Below the pieces are notes generated by a model, which was not told the DNA's origin, did no database searches, and saw only the letters and a list, made by a program, of their open reading frames with translations. Positions 19,197 through 27,589 of a stretch of 64,000 nt of DNA are shown here, in pieces. Made by a program: the position numbers and the translations under genes. The first letter of the stretch is position 1, and the number at the start of each line of letters is the position of its first letter. The DNA is from Saprospiraceae bacterium (GTDB taxonomy: Bacteria; Bacteroidota; Bacteroidia; Chitinophagales; Saprospiraceae), in assembly GCA_016714985.1 (NCBI GenBank), contig JADKBS010000010.1, positions 186,001 through 250,000 of the forward strand, read 5' to 3'.

Positions 19197-19964
19197 ATGA
19201 AAAATATCACCAAAATTTTCTTCGTAAGTTGTTTCACTGTTTTGATGACCTTGCCCGGTTTTGCCCAAAAGCAGTTCAAGGCACTGCTATTCACCCGAAC
19301 AGCAGGGTTTCACCACGAGTCCATCAACGAGGGCGTGGATGCCATCAAAGCCATGGCCGAGCGCCATTTCTTCGATGTGCATTGGCACGAAGACCCTTCC
19401 CAGTTCAACGACAAAAACCTAGAGCAGTTCCAGGTCATCATCTTCCTGAACACCACAGGCGACATCCTCAACGACGAGCAACAGGCGGCGATGGAGAAGT
19501 TCATAAAGGCTGGCAAGGGTTATGTCGGCATCCACAGCGCCTCTGACACCGAGTACGATTGGCCTTGGTACACCAAGCTGGTCGGCAGGTTGTTCAAGAT
19601 TCACCCAGCCATACAAACGGCCCGCATTAAGGTGCTCGACCGCAAGTTCCCAGGCTTCGAGCTGATGCCCGACGACCAACTATGGACGGACGAGTGGTAC
19701 GAATACAGCGAGGAGAAAACCACTGGTCTGAACTACTTGATTTCTGTGGACGAAAGCACCTTTGACCCAAAGGCCAATTGGGGCAGGGTATCTGGCACGG
19801 GCATGGGCAGCTTTCACCCGATTGCCTGGTACCACAACTTTGACGGCGGTCGTTCCTTCTACACCGGCCTCGGCCACATGCCTTCCAAATATTCAGACCC
19901 CGGCTTCCTTGTACATCTCTATGGTGGTATATATTGGGCTGCCACGGGGAAGGGGATGAGGTAG
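19197..19964 (+). CDS. ThuA-domain protein, secreted
   Basis: 255 residues with a signal peptide (MKNITKIFFVSCFTVLMTLPGFAQ). The ThuA (trehalose-utilisation-like, glutamine-amidotransferase-fold) domain fills the rest: LLFTRTAGFHHESI, FLNTTGDILNDEQ, KGYVGIHSASDTEYDW, and GRSFYTGLGHMPSKY near the end. ThuA proteins are common in Bacteroidota sugar loci, often as domains of putative dehydrogenase or glycosidase systems, but their reaction is not settled. It lies divergent from the uronate operon and upstream of the SDR gene, so a role in sugar processing is inferred only from position. Confidence 0.85.
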   Translation: MKNITKIFFVSCFTVLMTLPGFAQKQFKALLFTRTAGFHHESINEGVDAIKAMAERHFFDVHWHEDPSQFNDKNLEQFQVIIFLNTTGDILNDEQQAAMEKFIKAGKGYVGIHSASDTEYDWPWYTKLVGRLFKIHPAIQTARIKVLDRKFPGFELMPDDQLWTDEWYEYSEEKTTGLNYLISVDESTFDPKANWGRVSGTGMGSFHPIAWYHNFDGGRSFYTGLGHMPSKYSDPGFLVHLYGGIYWAATGKGMR

Positions 19965-20090
19965 TTTGCAGCTTGTCCGCCTTTGGCGGGTTCGACAGGG
20001 GGCAGTTGGCAGTCAGTGACTGGGATAACTCAAGTTACTGCCTGTTCATAAAAGAACTTTTACTGTATCTCCAATTGATAGGACTCCAAG

Positions 20091-20139
20091 AATGGAAGAA
20101 GCGAAAATTTTGCTGCGCAAAATTTTCGCTTCTTCCATT
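20091..20139. repeat. Perfect 23-bp hairpin with TGC loop
   Basis: Arms 20091-20113 and 20117-20139 are perfectly complementary; the left arm begins AATGGAAGAAGCG. It is 126 bp after the ThuA stop and 40 bp before the SDR start. The 23-bp stem lacks a T-tract. Upstream, at 20001-20021, GGCAGTT, GGCAGTC and AGTGACT form a short period-7 stretch. Confidence 0.8.
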
Positions 20140-20178
20140 TCGAGGAACATCCGCAACATTCCTTAATTATTTCCAACC

Positions 20179-20913
20179 ATGAAAATAGCAATCGTAACGG
20201 GTGGTGGTTCGGGCATTGGGCTGGCCATTGCCACCAAATTCGCAGCGGAGGGGATGCTCGTTTATATTACAGGCCGCAACCTCGAAAAGCTGCAATCCGC
20301 ACAGGCCGCCATCGGTGAAAACTGCCGTGCGGTGCAACTGGACATGGAAGCGTTGGGCGACATCCCAGCTTTTGTCCAAAGCATTGCGGAGCAATACGGC
20401 CATATTGACGTGCTGGTGAACAATGCGGGCATCAACATGAAACGGCCCTTCCTTGAGGTGACAGACGAGGATTTCCAAAAAGTCATCACTACGAACCTAA
20501 CCGCTGTGTTCGTGATGAGCCGGGAAGTGGCCAAGGTCATGTTGCGGCAGCAATCGGGCAGCATCATCCATATCAGCAGCATGGCTGCGCAATATGGGTT
20601 GCCGAAGGTCATTGCCTACTCCGCCAGCAAGACGGCACTCGAAGGCATGGCCCGTGCCATGGCCTCCGAACTATCCCCGCACGGCATCCGGGTGAACTGC
20701 ATCGCCCCTGGCTTCATCGTAACAGCCATGACCGACAAGGCGCTCAACTCCGACCCCGACCGCAAAAACCGGGCACTGGCCCGAACCCCCATGGGCAAAA
20801 TGGGCCAACCAGCGGACATTGCCAATGCTGCTTGGTTCCTTGCCAGCGATGCCAGCACCTTCGTGACGGGGGAGGTAATCAAGGTGGATGGGGGAAATTC
20901 CATAGGGTTTTAG
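20179..20913 (+). CDS. SDR-family NAD(P)-dependent dehydrogenase
   Basis: 244 residues, classical short-chain dehydrogenase. The cofactor motif TGGGSGIG is at 7-14, NNAG at 81-84, the catalytic serine is S133 or S134, and YxxxK is Y147/K151. The C-terminus GEVIKVDGGNSIGF is standard. Best guesses by family and context are a gluconate/uronate-type oxidoreductase (KduD- or mannonate-reductase-like), since the neighbouring operon lacks a uronate reductase. Substrate cannot be decided from sequence alone. Confidence 0.88.
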   Translation: MKIAIVTGGGSGIGLAIATKFAAEGMLVYITGRNLEKLQSAQAAIGENCRAVQLDMEALGDIPAFVQSIAEQYGHIDVLVNNAGINMKRPFLEVTDEDFQKVITTNLTAVFVMSREVAKVMLRQQSGSIIHISSMAAQYGLPKVIAYSASKTALEGMARAMASELSPHGIRVNCIAPGFIVTAMTDKALNSDPDRKNRALARTPMGKMGQPADIANAAWFLASDASTFVTGEVIKVDGGNSIGF

Positions 20914-20975
20914 CCCTTGAACTGGCGTTCAGGCAAATAGTTTTACAAAAATTTTTCGCCTCGCAGGACTTAGTT

Positions 20976-20983
20976 TAGTTTTG
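20976..20983 (+). promoter_or_regulatory. Candidate -7 box upstream of xylB
   Basis: TAGTTTTG is an exact match to the Bacteroidota -7 consensus TAnnTTTG, 110 bp before the xylB start. No good TTG -33 box is seen at the right distance, so support is partial. Confidence 0.3.
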
Positions 20984-21092
20984 ACACAAAGTCCAAAATT
21001 CCAAAAAATACATCTCTGGTAAAAATATTTTTTGAGGAAAACTGAAAGCTTTTCCCTTCCAAATCTGCTTAGAAATTTCACCCAAAATCATC

Positions 21093-22604
21093 ATGTACCT
21101 ACTTGGATACGACATAGGCAGTTCCTCCATAAAGGCTGCAATAGTAGATGTGGAGACTGGAGCTACCTTGGCGGTCGCTCAATCGCCCGAAACGGAGATG
21201 GCCATAGTAGCACACCACCCCGGTTGGGCCGAGCAAGACCCAGAAAGTTGGTGGGAACACGTCTGCTTTGCCACCCGCCATTTGTTGGCCAATTGCTTGG
21301 TGCAACCCAACGAAATCAAGGGCATCGGCATCAGCTACCAGATGCACGGGCTGGTGGTGATGGACGAAGACCAGCAGCCGCTCCGACCCGCCATTATCTG
21401 GTGCGACAGCCGGGCCGTGGAAATTGGCAACCGGGCCTTCGACGCCATCGGCCACGAGCACTGCCTCTCCCACCTGCTCAATTCGCCTGGAAATTTCACA
21501 GCCTCCAAATTGAAATGGGTCAAGGACAACGAGCCTGCCGTTTTTGAAAAAATAGACAAGTTCATGCTCCCCGGCGACTATATCGCCATGCGCTTGACGG
21601 GTGAGGCCATGACCACGCCAAGTGGCCTTTCGGAGGGCATATGCTGGGATTTTTTGAAAAACGACGTATCTGACGAGGTGCTCGGCCATTTTGGTTTTGA
21701 TAAAAAAATGGTGCCGCAGGTCACGCCCACTTTTTCGTTGCAAGGCAAACTGACCGCCAAAGCCGCCGCTGCCACGGGCCTTGCCGAAGGCACCCCCGTC
21801 GCCTACCGTGCGGGCGACCAACCGAACAATGCCCTGAGCCTCAACGTGTTGCAACCCGGAGAAGTGGCCGCCACGGGTGGCACATCGGGCGTGGTTTATG
21901 GCGTGGTTGACAAGGCGGTTTATGACGCTAAAAGCCGGGTGAACAGCTTTTTGCACGTGAACCACGGCATCCCGTCAGCCGTCAGCCGTCAGCCGTCAAC
22001 CGACAGAATCGGCATTCTACTCTGTATCAATGGCGCAGGCTCCCTCTACCGTTGGCTGCGCCAAACGGTGGGCCAGGGCAACATCAGCTACCCGGACATG
22101 GAAAGGCTGGCGGCCTCCGTGTCAATCGGCGCTGACGGATTGTGCATCCTGCCCTTCGGCAATGGGGCAGAGCGGATGCTCAACAACCTCGACCTCGGCG
22201 CTCAAATCCATGGCCTCCAACTGAACCGACACAGCGCTGCCCACCTTTACCGGGCGGGCTTGGAGGGCATCGCTTTCTCCTTCGTTTATGGTGCTCAAAT
22301 AATGAAGGAAATGGGCCTCGACATTTCGGTAATGCGGGTCGGGAACGACAACCTTTTCCAGTCCGCCATCTTCTCGGAAACCATTGCTACGCTGCTCGGT
22401 TGCAGCATCGAGGTGGTGCAGACAACGGGGGCCGTGGGCGCTGCCAAAGCGGCAGGCGTGGCGACGGGGATTTACCCCAGCATCGAGGCTGCAATGGCAA
22501 ACGTGACGGTGATGGGGCGGTATGAGCCGAGGGCGGAGAAAGCTGCGAAATACAAAGCTGCTTATGAGCTTTGGGTAAACATCATTAACGTTGCTATAAA
22601 TTAA
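21093..22604 (+). CDS. xylB: Xylulokinase (FGGY family) with heptamer insert
   Basis: 503 residues. It phosphorylates D-xylulose made by XylA. FGGY features: the N-terminal ATP-binding GYDIGSSSIKAAIVD (5-19), SYQMHGLVV (81-89), IIWCDSRA (101-108), the catalytic-base region AGDQPNNA (240-247, D242), and the C-terminal domain with GNDNLFQSAIFSE. Residues about 293-305 (IPSAVSRQPSTDR) are encoded by four 7-bp repeat units (21973-22000) and enlarge a loop before GILLCINGAG without breaking the frame. It lies 131 bp upstream of xylA. Confidence 0.95.
   Translation: MYLLGYDIGSSSIKAAIVDVETGATLAVAQSPETEMAIVAHHPGWAEQDPESWWEHVCFATRHLLANCLVQPNEIKGIGISYQMHGLVVMDEDQQPLRPAIIWCDSRAVEIGNRAFDAIGHEHCLSHLLNSPGNFTASKLKWVKDNEPAVFEKIDKFMLPGDYIAMRLTGEAMTTPSGLSEGICWDFLKNDVSDEVLGHFGFDKKMVPQVTPTFSLQGKLTAKAAAATGLAEGTPVAYRAGDQPNNALSLNVLQPGEVAATGGTSGVVYGVVDKAVYDAKSRVNSFLHVNHGIPSAVSRQPSTDRIGILLCINGAGSLYRWLRQTVGQGNISYPDMERLAASVSIGADGLCILPFGNGAERMLNNLDLGAQIHGLQLNRHSAAHLYRAGLEGIAFSFVYGAQIMKEMGLDISVMRVGNDNLFQSAIFSETIATLLGCSIEVVQTTGAVGAAKAAGVATGIYPSIEAAMANVTVMGRYEPRAEKAAKYKAAYELWVNIINVAIN
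21973..22000. repeat. Heptamer array inside xylB (CGTCAGC type)
   Basis: CGTCAGC three times and CGTCAAC once with an exact 7-bp period, embedded in the xylB reading frame. Period 7 reads through all three frames; this word carries no stop in any of them. Confidence 0.9.
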
Positions 22605-22735
22605 CACAATCTGATAGGTCAACGAAATTAGCTTAGACTTAGAATTCGAAGCACTGAATTGAAAACCAAGCAGTTGTCCAATCTTAAATGGTAAATCTAA
22701 ATTCGTAAACCCACATAACTGACAATCAAAATATC

Positions 22736-24091
22736 ATGGCAAAGAAGAAAACAACCATAACAACAAGCCCGACACTTGGTTCCAAAGAATACTTCAAGGG
22801 CATCGGGAAAATAGCCTACGAAGGGCTGGAATCCGACAACCCGCTCGCCTTCCGCTGGTACGACGGGGACAGGGTCGTGCGGGGAAAGACGATGCGGGAG
22901 CACTTCCGCTTCGCCGTCGCATGGTGGCACACCCTCTGCGGCACGGGCGGCGACCCCTTCGGCCCCGGCACCAAGGACTTCCCGTGGGCCAAGGCCAAGG
23001 ACCCCATGCAGGCGGCACGGGACAAGATGGACGCAAACTTCGAGTTCATCACCAAGATGGGCATCCCCTACTACTGCTTCCACGACTTCGACCTCGTTGC
23101 CGAGGGCAAGAGCCTGAAGGAAAGCGGCGAGCGCCTCGACGCCATCACGGACTATGCCAAGGAAAAACAGCAGGCCAGCGGCGTGAAGCTGCTCTGGGGC
23201 ACCGCCAACCTCTTCAGCCACCCCCGCTACATGAACGGCGCCGCCACCAACCCCGACTTCCAGGTGGTGGCCTACGCCGGGGCGCAGGTGAAAAATGCTC
23301 TCGACGCCACCATCAAGCTCGGCGGCGAGAACTACGTCTTCTGGGGCGGGCGTGAGGGCTACATGAGCCTGCTCAACACGGACATTAAGCGGGAACTCGA
23401 CCACTTGGGCCAGTTCCTGAACATGGCCAAGGACTACGCCCGCAAGCAGGGCTTCAAGGGCACCTTCTTCATCGAGCCAAAGCCGATGGAGCCAAGCAAG
23501 CACCAGTACGACTTCGACGCCGCCACCTGCATCGGCTTCATCCGGGAGTACGGGCTGGAGAAGGACTTCAAGCTGAACTTGGAGTTCAACCACGCCACCC
23601 TTGCGCAGCACACCATGCAGCACGAGATGCAGGTGGCCGCCAACGCTGGGATGCTCGGCAGCCTCGACGCCAACCGGGGCGACAACCAGAACGGCTGGGA
23701 CACCGACCAGTTCCCCGTGGACGTGTACGAGCTGACCGAGGCCATGCTCGTGCTGCTCGAATGCGGCGGATTGAAGGGCGGCGGCATCAACTTCGACGCC
23801 AAGACCCGCCGCAACTCGACCGACCTCGTGGACATCTTCTACGCCCATATCGGTGGCATGGATGCCTTCGCACGGGCGTTGCTGGCAGCGGACGCCATGC
23901 TGGAAAAGTCCGATTACCAAAAGCTGAGGGCCGAGCGCTACGCCTCCTTCGACAAGGGCAAGGGGAAGGACTTTGCCAAGGGCAAGCTCTCGCTGAAGGA
24001 CCTGGCCAAGCTGGCCGCCGAGTACGGGGAGCCGGAGCAAAAGAGCGGGAAGCAGGAGTTGTTCGAGAATATTATTAACAGGTATGTTTAA
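22736..24091 (+). CDS. xylA: Xylose isomerase
   Basis: 451 residues, class II length. It interconverts D-xylose and D-xylulose with two divalent metals. Active-site landmarks: H116 and D119 in CFHDFDLV, W204 and R206 in FWGGREGYM, E247 in FIEPKP, E283 and H286 in LEFNHATL, and metal ligands in LGSLDANRGD and GWDTDQFP. The coding sequence is clearly more GC-rich at third positions than its neighbours, which may reflect strong codon bias for high expression or a different history. It pairs with xylB just upstream. Confidence 0.97.
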   Translation: MAKKKTTITTSPTLGSKEYFKGIGKIAYEGLESDNPLAFRWYDGDRVVRGKTMREHFRFAVAWWHTLCGTGGDPFGPGTKDFPWAKAKDPMQAARDKMDANFEFITKMGIPYYCFHDFDLVAEGKSLKESGERLDAITDYAKEKQQASGVKLLWGTANLFSHPRYMNGAATNPDFQVVAYAGAQVKNALDATIKLGGENYVFWGGREGYMSLLNTDIKRELDHLGQFLNMAKDYARKQGFKGTFFIEPKPMEPSKHQYDFDAATCIGFIREYGLEKDFKLNLEFNHATLAQHTMQHEMQVAANAGMLGSLDANRGDNQNGWDTDQFPVDVYELTEAMLVLLECGGLKGGGINFDAKTRRNSTDLVDIFYAHIGGMDAFARALLAADAMLEKSDYQKLRAERYASFDKGKGKDFAKGKLSLKDLAKLAAEYGEPEQKSGKQELFENIINRYV

Positions 24092-24123
24092 GCAGTTAAT
24101 TAGAAAAGCAATAGAAATAGATA

Positions 24124-24462
24124 TTAGATATTATGCGGAAAAGTTGATTAGTATTACGCATGGGCACAAGAGGAATACCCCCTGTTTGGGTTTTTAACCC
24201 TCATATTGTGCAGCCTATAAGCAATAACCATCATGCTATCCCTGAAATCTGTAGTGTGGATACGAATCGTGTCTTTAACGATTTTTATCCTTTTAACGCC
24301 GTTGTTTGTGTGTTCGATGACCAAACTGTAGCAGCCAGTATCTTGTTGAATAACTTTTGGTCAAAGGTCAGCTCACCGTTCTTTGGTTTTTTAAAAGGTT
24401 GCCCGATTAATACACCCTTGGGTGCATGGTGATACTAATCACTTTTTCCGCATAATGTTTAA
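24124..24462 (-). mobile_element. Deletion derivative of an IS5-like insertion sequence
   Basis: Imperfect terminal inverted repeats of about 35 bp bound the region. The left end from 24130 begins ATTATGCGGAAAAG and the right end (24430-24456) begins with the same ATTATGCGGAAAA on the minus strand, continuing GATTAGTAT on both. The interior holds only the C-terminal part of a transposase. No target duplication could be recognised. Much shorter than a complete element, so it can move only if helped in trans. Confidence 0.7.
24154..24430 (-). pseudogene. Transposase C-terminal fragment (DDE_Tnp_4/IS5-like), frameshifted
   Basis: On the minus strand one frame reads PKGVLIGQPFKKPKNGELTF, and after a shift near 24327 the next frame reads LVIEHTNNGVKRIKIVKD, then FRDSMMVIAYRLHNMRVK and a stop at 24154-24156. 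The patterns KKPxxGELT, VIEHxxxGVKR and FRDxxMxIAxxLHNxR are the typical end of DDE_Tnp_4 (IS5-group) transposases. The last acidic catalytic residue would be the E of VIEH; the two earlier ones and the whole N-terminal part are gone. Confidence 0.7.
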
Positions 24463-24576
24463 TGGGAATGAATTTTGAGCAGGTTTGGCACAGAGACTTG
24501 GCGTTTGTGTGTATGGTTAAGGTAGATTCTTGGTGATTTGTCCATACTGAATTTAATGGAACGTGGCCAATGCCGA

Positions 24577-24668
24577 TTTTGTCATGGCCTTTAGTCCGTT
24601 TCTAAGCCACAGTCCCTGAACAGTGGTAAAAAGCGTGACGCAGGGATGGCCTTAAGGCCATGACAAAA
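24577..24668. repeat. Palindromic repeat with ATGGCCTTTAG core
   Basis: The outer arm TTTTGTCATGGCCTT (24577-24591) is perfectly complementary to 24654-24668. The inner part can fold into smaller hairpins. The core ATGGCCTTTAG also begins the palindrome at 47957-48050, so both may belong to one dispersed family. It lies between the IS remnant and the nqr terminator. Confidence 0.75.
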
Positions 24669-24677
24669 AGGGGGAAC

Positions 24678-24708
24678 AAAAAAGCCCGACCAACTGGCCG
24701 GGCTTTTT
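24678..24708 (-). terminator. Intrinsic terminator of the nqr operon
   Basis: On the minus strand the stem AAAAAGCCCG...CGGGCTTTTTT, with an inner CC/GG pair, is followed by a T-tract. It begins directly after the nqrF stop codon. Confidence 0.88.
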
Positions 24709-24711
24709 CGT

Positions 24712-26001
24712 TTAGCTCCCAAAATCATCGAACGCAATGTTCTCCTCGGGAACCCCCAAATCGGAGAGCATCTTCTGCACCGCCGACAGCATGAGTGGCG
24801 GGCCGCAGAGGTAGTATTCGATTTCTTCAGGCTCTGGGTGGTTTTTGAGGTAGTTCTCAAAGACCACGTTGTGGATAAAGCCCTTTGGTCCGTCCCAGTT
24901 GTCCTCCGGCAGCGGCTCGCTCAGGGCGATATGGTACTTGAAATTCGGGAAGTCTTTCTCGATGTCCCGGAAGTCTTCGGTGTAGAACAACTCCCGGCTG
25001 CTGCGGCCACCGTACCAGTAGCTAACGGTGCGGTCTCGGGTCTTTTCAGTATGGAAGAGGTGGAAGATATGCGACCGCAACGGCGCCATGCCCGCACCAC
25101 CGCCGATATAGACCATTTCCTTTTTCGTCGGCTTGATGAAGAACTCGCCGTAAGGGCCAGAGATGGTCACCTTGTCGCCCGGTTTGCGTGTGAACACGAA
25201 GCTGGAGCAGATGCCGGGGTTCACGTTCATCCAGTCTTTGGCCGCCCTGTCCCAAGGTGGCGTGGCGATTCGGATATTGAGCATGATACGGTTGCCCTCG
25301 GCAGGGTGGTTGGCCATGGAGTAGGCACGAAAGATGTCCTCTGGGTTGCGCATCTTTAGCTTCCACATATTGAACTTGTCCCACTCTGGGCGGTACTCGT
25401 CGGGCTTCTTGCCCATGCGGGGGTGCGCCGTGATGTCTATTCCTGCAAAATCGCACTCAATAGCGGGCACGTCCACTTGGATATAGCCGCCCGATTCGAA
25501 GTGCAGCGTCTCGCCAGGTGGGAGTTTCACCACGAACTCCTTGATGAAAGTAGCCACGTTGTAGTTGGACTCCACCTCGCACTCCCATTTCTTGATGCCG
25601 AACACCTCCTCTGGCACCCGGATTTCCATGTCGCCACGTACCTTCACCTGACAGGCAAGGCGCATGTGTTCGGCGGCCTGCTTGCGGCTGAGGTGGTTCA
25701 TCTCGGTGGGCAGCACGTCGCCGCCGCCAGCGTCCACATGGCATTTGCACATGGCACAGGTGCCACCACCGCCACAGGCCGATGGGAGGAAAACGTTCTT
25801 GTTGCTCAGTGCACCGAGCAGCGAACCACCTGGCTGGACGATGAGGGGGTTCTCCTTGTCACCGTTGACAATGATTTTCACGTCACCCTGGGGCACGAGC
25901 TTTTTTTGCGCAACCAACAAACCCACCGCCAATAGCAGTATGATGGCCGTGAATATCACAGCACCATACACCACGAACATTATTTCGAAAAGGAAAATCA
26001 T
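24712..26001 (-). CDS. nqrF: Na+-NQR subunit F (NADH dehydrogenase, FAD and 2Fe-2S)
   Basis: 429 residues. NqrF takes electrons from NADH and passes them via FAD and a 2Fe-2S centre into the sodium-pumping complex. A membrane helix is at about 10-31. The ferredoxin domain has Cys76, Cys82, Cys85 (SACGGGGTCAMCKCH) and Cys117. The flavodoxin-reductase part shows RAYSMANHP (FAD), YIGGGAGMAPLRSH (NADH) and the C-terminal YYLCGPPLMLSAV. It is the last gene of nqrABCDEF. Confidence 0.97.
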   Translation of the reverse strand: MIFLFEIMFVVYGAVIFTAIILLLAVGLLVAQKKLVPQGDVKIIVNGDKENPLIVQPGGSLLGALSNKNVFLPSACGGGGTCAMCKCHVDAGGGDVLPTEMNHLSRKQAAEHMRLACQVKVRGDMEIRVPEEVFGIKKWECEVESNYNVATFIKEFVVKLPPGETLHFESGGYIQVDVPAIECDFAGIDITAHPRMGKKPDEYRPEWDKFNMWKLKMRNPEDIFRAYSMANHPAEGNRIMLNIRIATPPWDRAAKDWMNVNPGICSSFVFTRKPGDKVTISGPYGEFFIKPTKKEMVYIGGGAGMAPLRSHIFHLFHTEKTRDRTVSYWYGGRSSRELFYTEDFRDIEKDFPNFKYHIALSEPLPEDNWDGPKGFIHNVVFENYLKNHPEPEEIEYYLCGPPLMLSAVQKMLSDLGVPEENIAFDDFGS

Positions 26002-26007
26002 CTTTAC

Positions 26008-26092
26008 AATGATGAATTATGAATGATAAGTGATGAATGATAGGAAGCTTAGACTATTTATCATTTCACCATTTATCATTCATCATTAATTA
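26008..26092. repeat. Inverted heptamer array in the nqrE-nqrF gap
   Basis: AATGATG, AATTATG, AATGATA, AGTGATG, AATGATA run from 26008 to 26042 with a 7-bp period. The mirror words (ATTTATC, ATTCATC, ATTAATT) fill 26055-26092 and overlap the nqrE stop. The two halves can form a hairpin in the mRNA. Confidence 0.85.
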
Positions 26093-26694
26093 AGGTAATT
26101 AGCGGGGTTAATCCCCATCAAGCTCATAAAAGCAATGCCCATCAGCCCCGTAAGGATGAAGGCGATACCAAGGCCACGCAACGGCGCAGGTACGTTGGAG
26201 TACCTTATTTTTTCACGAATGGCGGCCATTGCAATAATGGCAATCGCCCAACCAATACCGGATCCAATGCCATAGACCGTTGCCTCCGCAAAATCATATT
26301 CCCTTGCGACCATGAACAACGCCGCACCCAAGATGGCGCAGTTCACCGTGATGAGGGGAAGGAAAATGCCCAATGCGTTGTACAGCGAAGGCGAGTACTT
26401 CTCCACGGCCATTTCCACCAACTGCACCGATGCAGCAATGGTGGCGATGAAAAGGATAAAGCGCAGGAAGGTGAGGTCGGTCTTGAAGATACCATCGGCG
26501 CCAAGAATGGGCACACTGATGAGCCAATTGATGGGCACCGTTAGCGCCAAAACAAAAATAACTGCACCACCAAGGCCGACGGCTGTTTTCACTGATTTGG
26601 ATACCGCCAAGAACGAGCACATCCCTATGAAATAGGATAGCACCATGTTCTCGATGAAGGCGGATTTGAAGAAGATATTGATTAAGTCACCCAT
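26086..26694 (-). CDS. nqrE: Na+-NQR subunit E
   Basis: 202 residues, six membrane helices, the usual length. Start MGDLINIFFKSAFIENMVLS. NqrD and NqrE are homologous membrane subunits that hold an iron centre between them through conserved Cys; here Cys26 in FIGMCSFLAVSKS and Cys119 in TVNCAILGAALF fit. The position between nqrD and nqrF is canonical. Confidence 0.97.
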   Translation of the reverse strand: MGDLINIFFKSAFIENMVLSYFIGMCSFLAVSKSVKTAVGLGGAVIFVLALTVPINWLISVPILGADGIFKTDLTFLRFILFIATIAASVQLVEMAVEKYSPSLYNALGIFLPLITVNCAILGAALFMVAREYDFAEATVYGIGSGIGWAIAIIAMAAIREKIRYSNVPAPLRGLGIAFILTGLMGIAFMSLMGINPANYLN

Positions 26695-26703
26695 GACTTT
26701 ATA

Positions 26704-26787
26704 AGTTGCGAGTTGCGAGTTGCGAGTTGCGAGTTGCGAGCAAACTACTACGACCTGCTCGAAACTCGTAACTAAAAACTCGTAACT
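26704..26787. repeat. Inverted heptamer array in the nqrD-nqrE gap (AGTTGCG type)
   Basis: Five exact AGTTGCG units occupy 26704-26738. At about 26763-26787 come AACTCGT, AACTAAA, AACTCGT, AACTGAT, the complementary word in the opposite direction, again with period 7. The array fills nearly the whole 96-bp gap inside the operon. Confidence 0.9.
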
Positions 26788-26790
26788 GAT

Positions 26791-27495
26791 TTAAGAAACG
26801 TCAACAAGTTTGCGGTTGCGGCTGCGCTGAATCCAGATGAGGATGCCCACCAAAAATAGCGCAGATGCAGGTAGCACCATCAAGCCATTGGGCTGGTACC
26901 AACCAAAAAGGGCGCTCGTTTGCGTATTGATAAGGTAATCAGCACTTGGGCCGATGATTTTGAAGCCCATGAGCGCACCTTTGCCCGTTATTTCTCGGAT
27001 GACGGCAATGATGATGAGGATAAGGCCATAGCCAGCCCCGTTGCCGATTCCGTCCAGGAAAGAGCGCCAAGGCTTGTTGGCCATTGCATAAGCCTCCAAG
27101 CGGCCCATCACGATGCAGTTAGTGATGCTGAGGCCGATGAACACGGAGAGTTTGTTCCAAACCTCGTAGTTGTAGGCTTTGAGTACCTGCTCGACCACCG
27201 TCACTAGGAAGGCGATAACGACGAGTTGGACAATCATCCTGATCTGCTTGGGGATGCCCTTGCGCATCAGCGAAATGATGAGGTTGGAAAAACCCGTAAC
27301 CAAGGTTACGCTGATGGCCATGATGAGCGCTGGTTCAACCATCGTTGTGACGGCCAATGCCGAGCAAACGCCCAACACTTGCACCGTCACCGGGTTGTCG
27401 TTGTCAATTGGGTCAACGAGCAGCTTGCGCTCTTTTTTGCCAAACCACTCTTCCTTCTCCGTCTGAGTTGCTGGGGAAACGGTCGTTTCTGCCAT
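26791..27495 (-). CDS. nqrD: Na+-NQR subunit D
   Basis: 234 residues with six membrane helices. NqrD signatures include NPVTVQVLGVCSALAVTT with the conserved cysteine and SITNCIVMGRLEAYAM with the second one. About 25 N-terminal residues (MAETTVSPATQTEKEEWFGK) precede the usual start and are hydrophilic, a mild extension. Membrane core of the sodium pump. Confidence 0.96.
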   Translation of the reverse strand: MAETTVSPATQTEKEEWFGKKERKLLVDPIDNDNPVTVQVLGVCSALAVTTMVEPALIMAISVTLVTGFSNLIISLMRKGIPKQIRMIVQLVVIAFLVTVVEQVLKAYNYEVWNKLSVFIGLSITNCIVMGRLEAYAMANKPWRSFLDGIGNGAGYGLILIIIAVIREITGKGALMGFKIIGPSADYLINTQTSALFGWYQPNGLMVLPASALFLVGILIWIQRSRNRKLVDVS

Positions 27496-27498
27496 ATT

Positions 27499-27583
27499 GA
27501 TATGGTTGATGAGGGTTGATAAGGGTTGATGAAGTTGATAAGGGGCTAATCAACCCTTATCAACCATATCAACTTTATCAACC
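27499..27583. repeat. Inverted word repeat in the nqrC-nqrD gap (GGTTGAT type)
   Basis: GGTTGAT with spacers of 2-3 bp (AAG, GAG) is repeated on the left and ATCAACC on the right, forming a long potential hairpin across the 94-bp gap. Unlike the neighbouring gaps the period here is 9-10 bp. Confidence 0.85.
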
Positions 27584-27589
27584 TATTAA

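Noticed and set aside
22697..24040. Long open frame (447 codons) on the minus strand opposite xylA
   Set aside because: xylA is full length with all active-site residues; the antisense frame is open because of the gene's high GC third-position bias. Its translation is Val/Leu/Ala-rich and matches nothing.
24160..24432. 90-codon plus-strand gene in the gap after xylA
   Set aside because: The minus strand of the same stretch encodes a recognisable transposase end between inverted repeats, so the plus-strand frame is a shadow.
26704..26738. Heptamer array considered as a CRISPR or phage attachment site
   Set aside because: Units are contiguous with no spacers, and there is no integrase or tRNA gene nearby.
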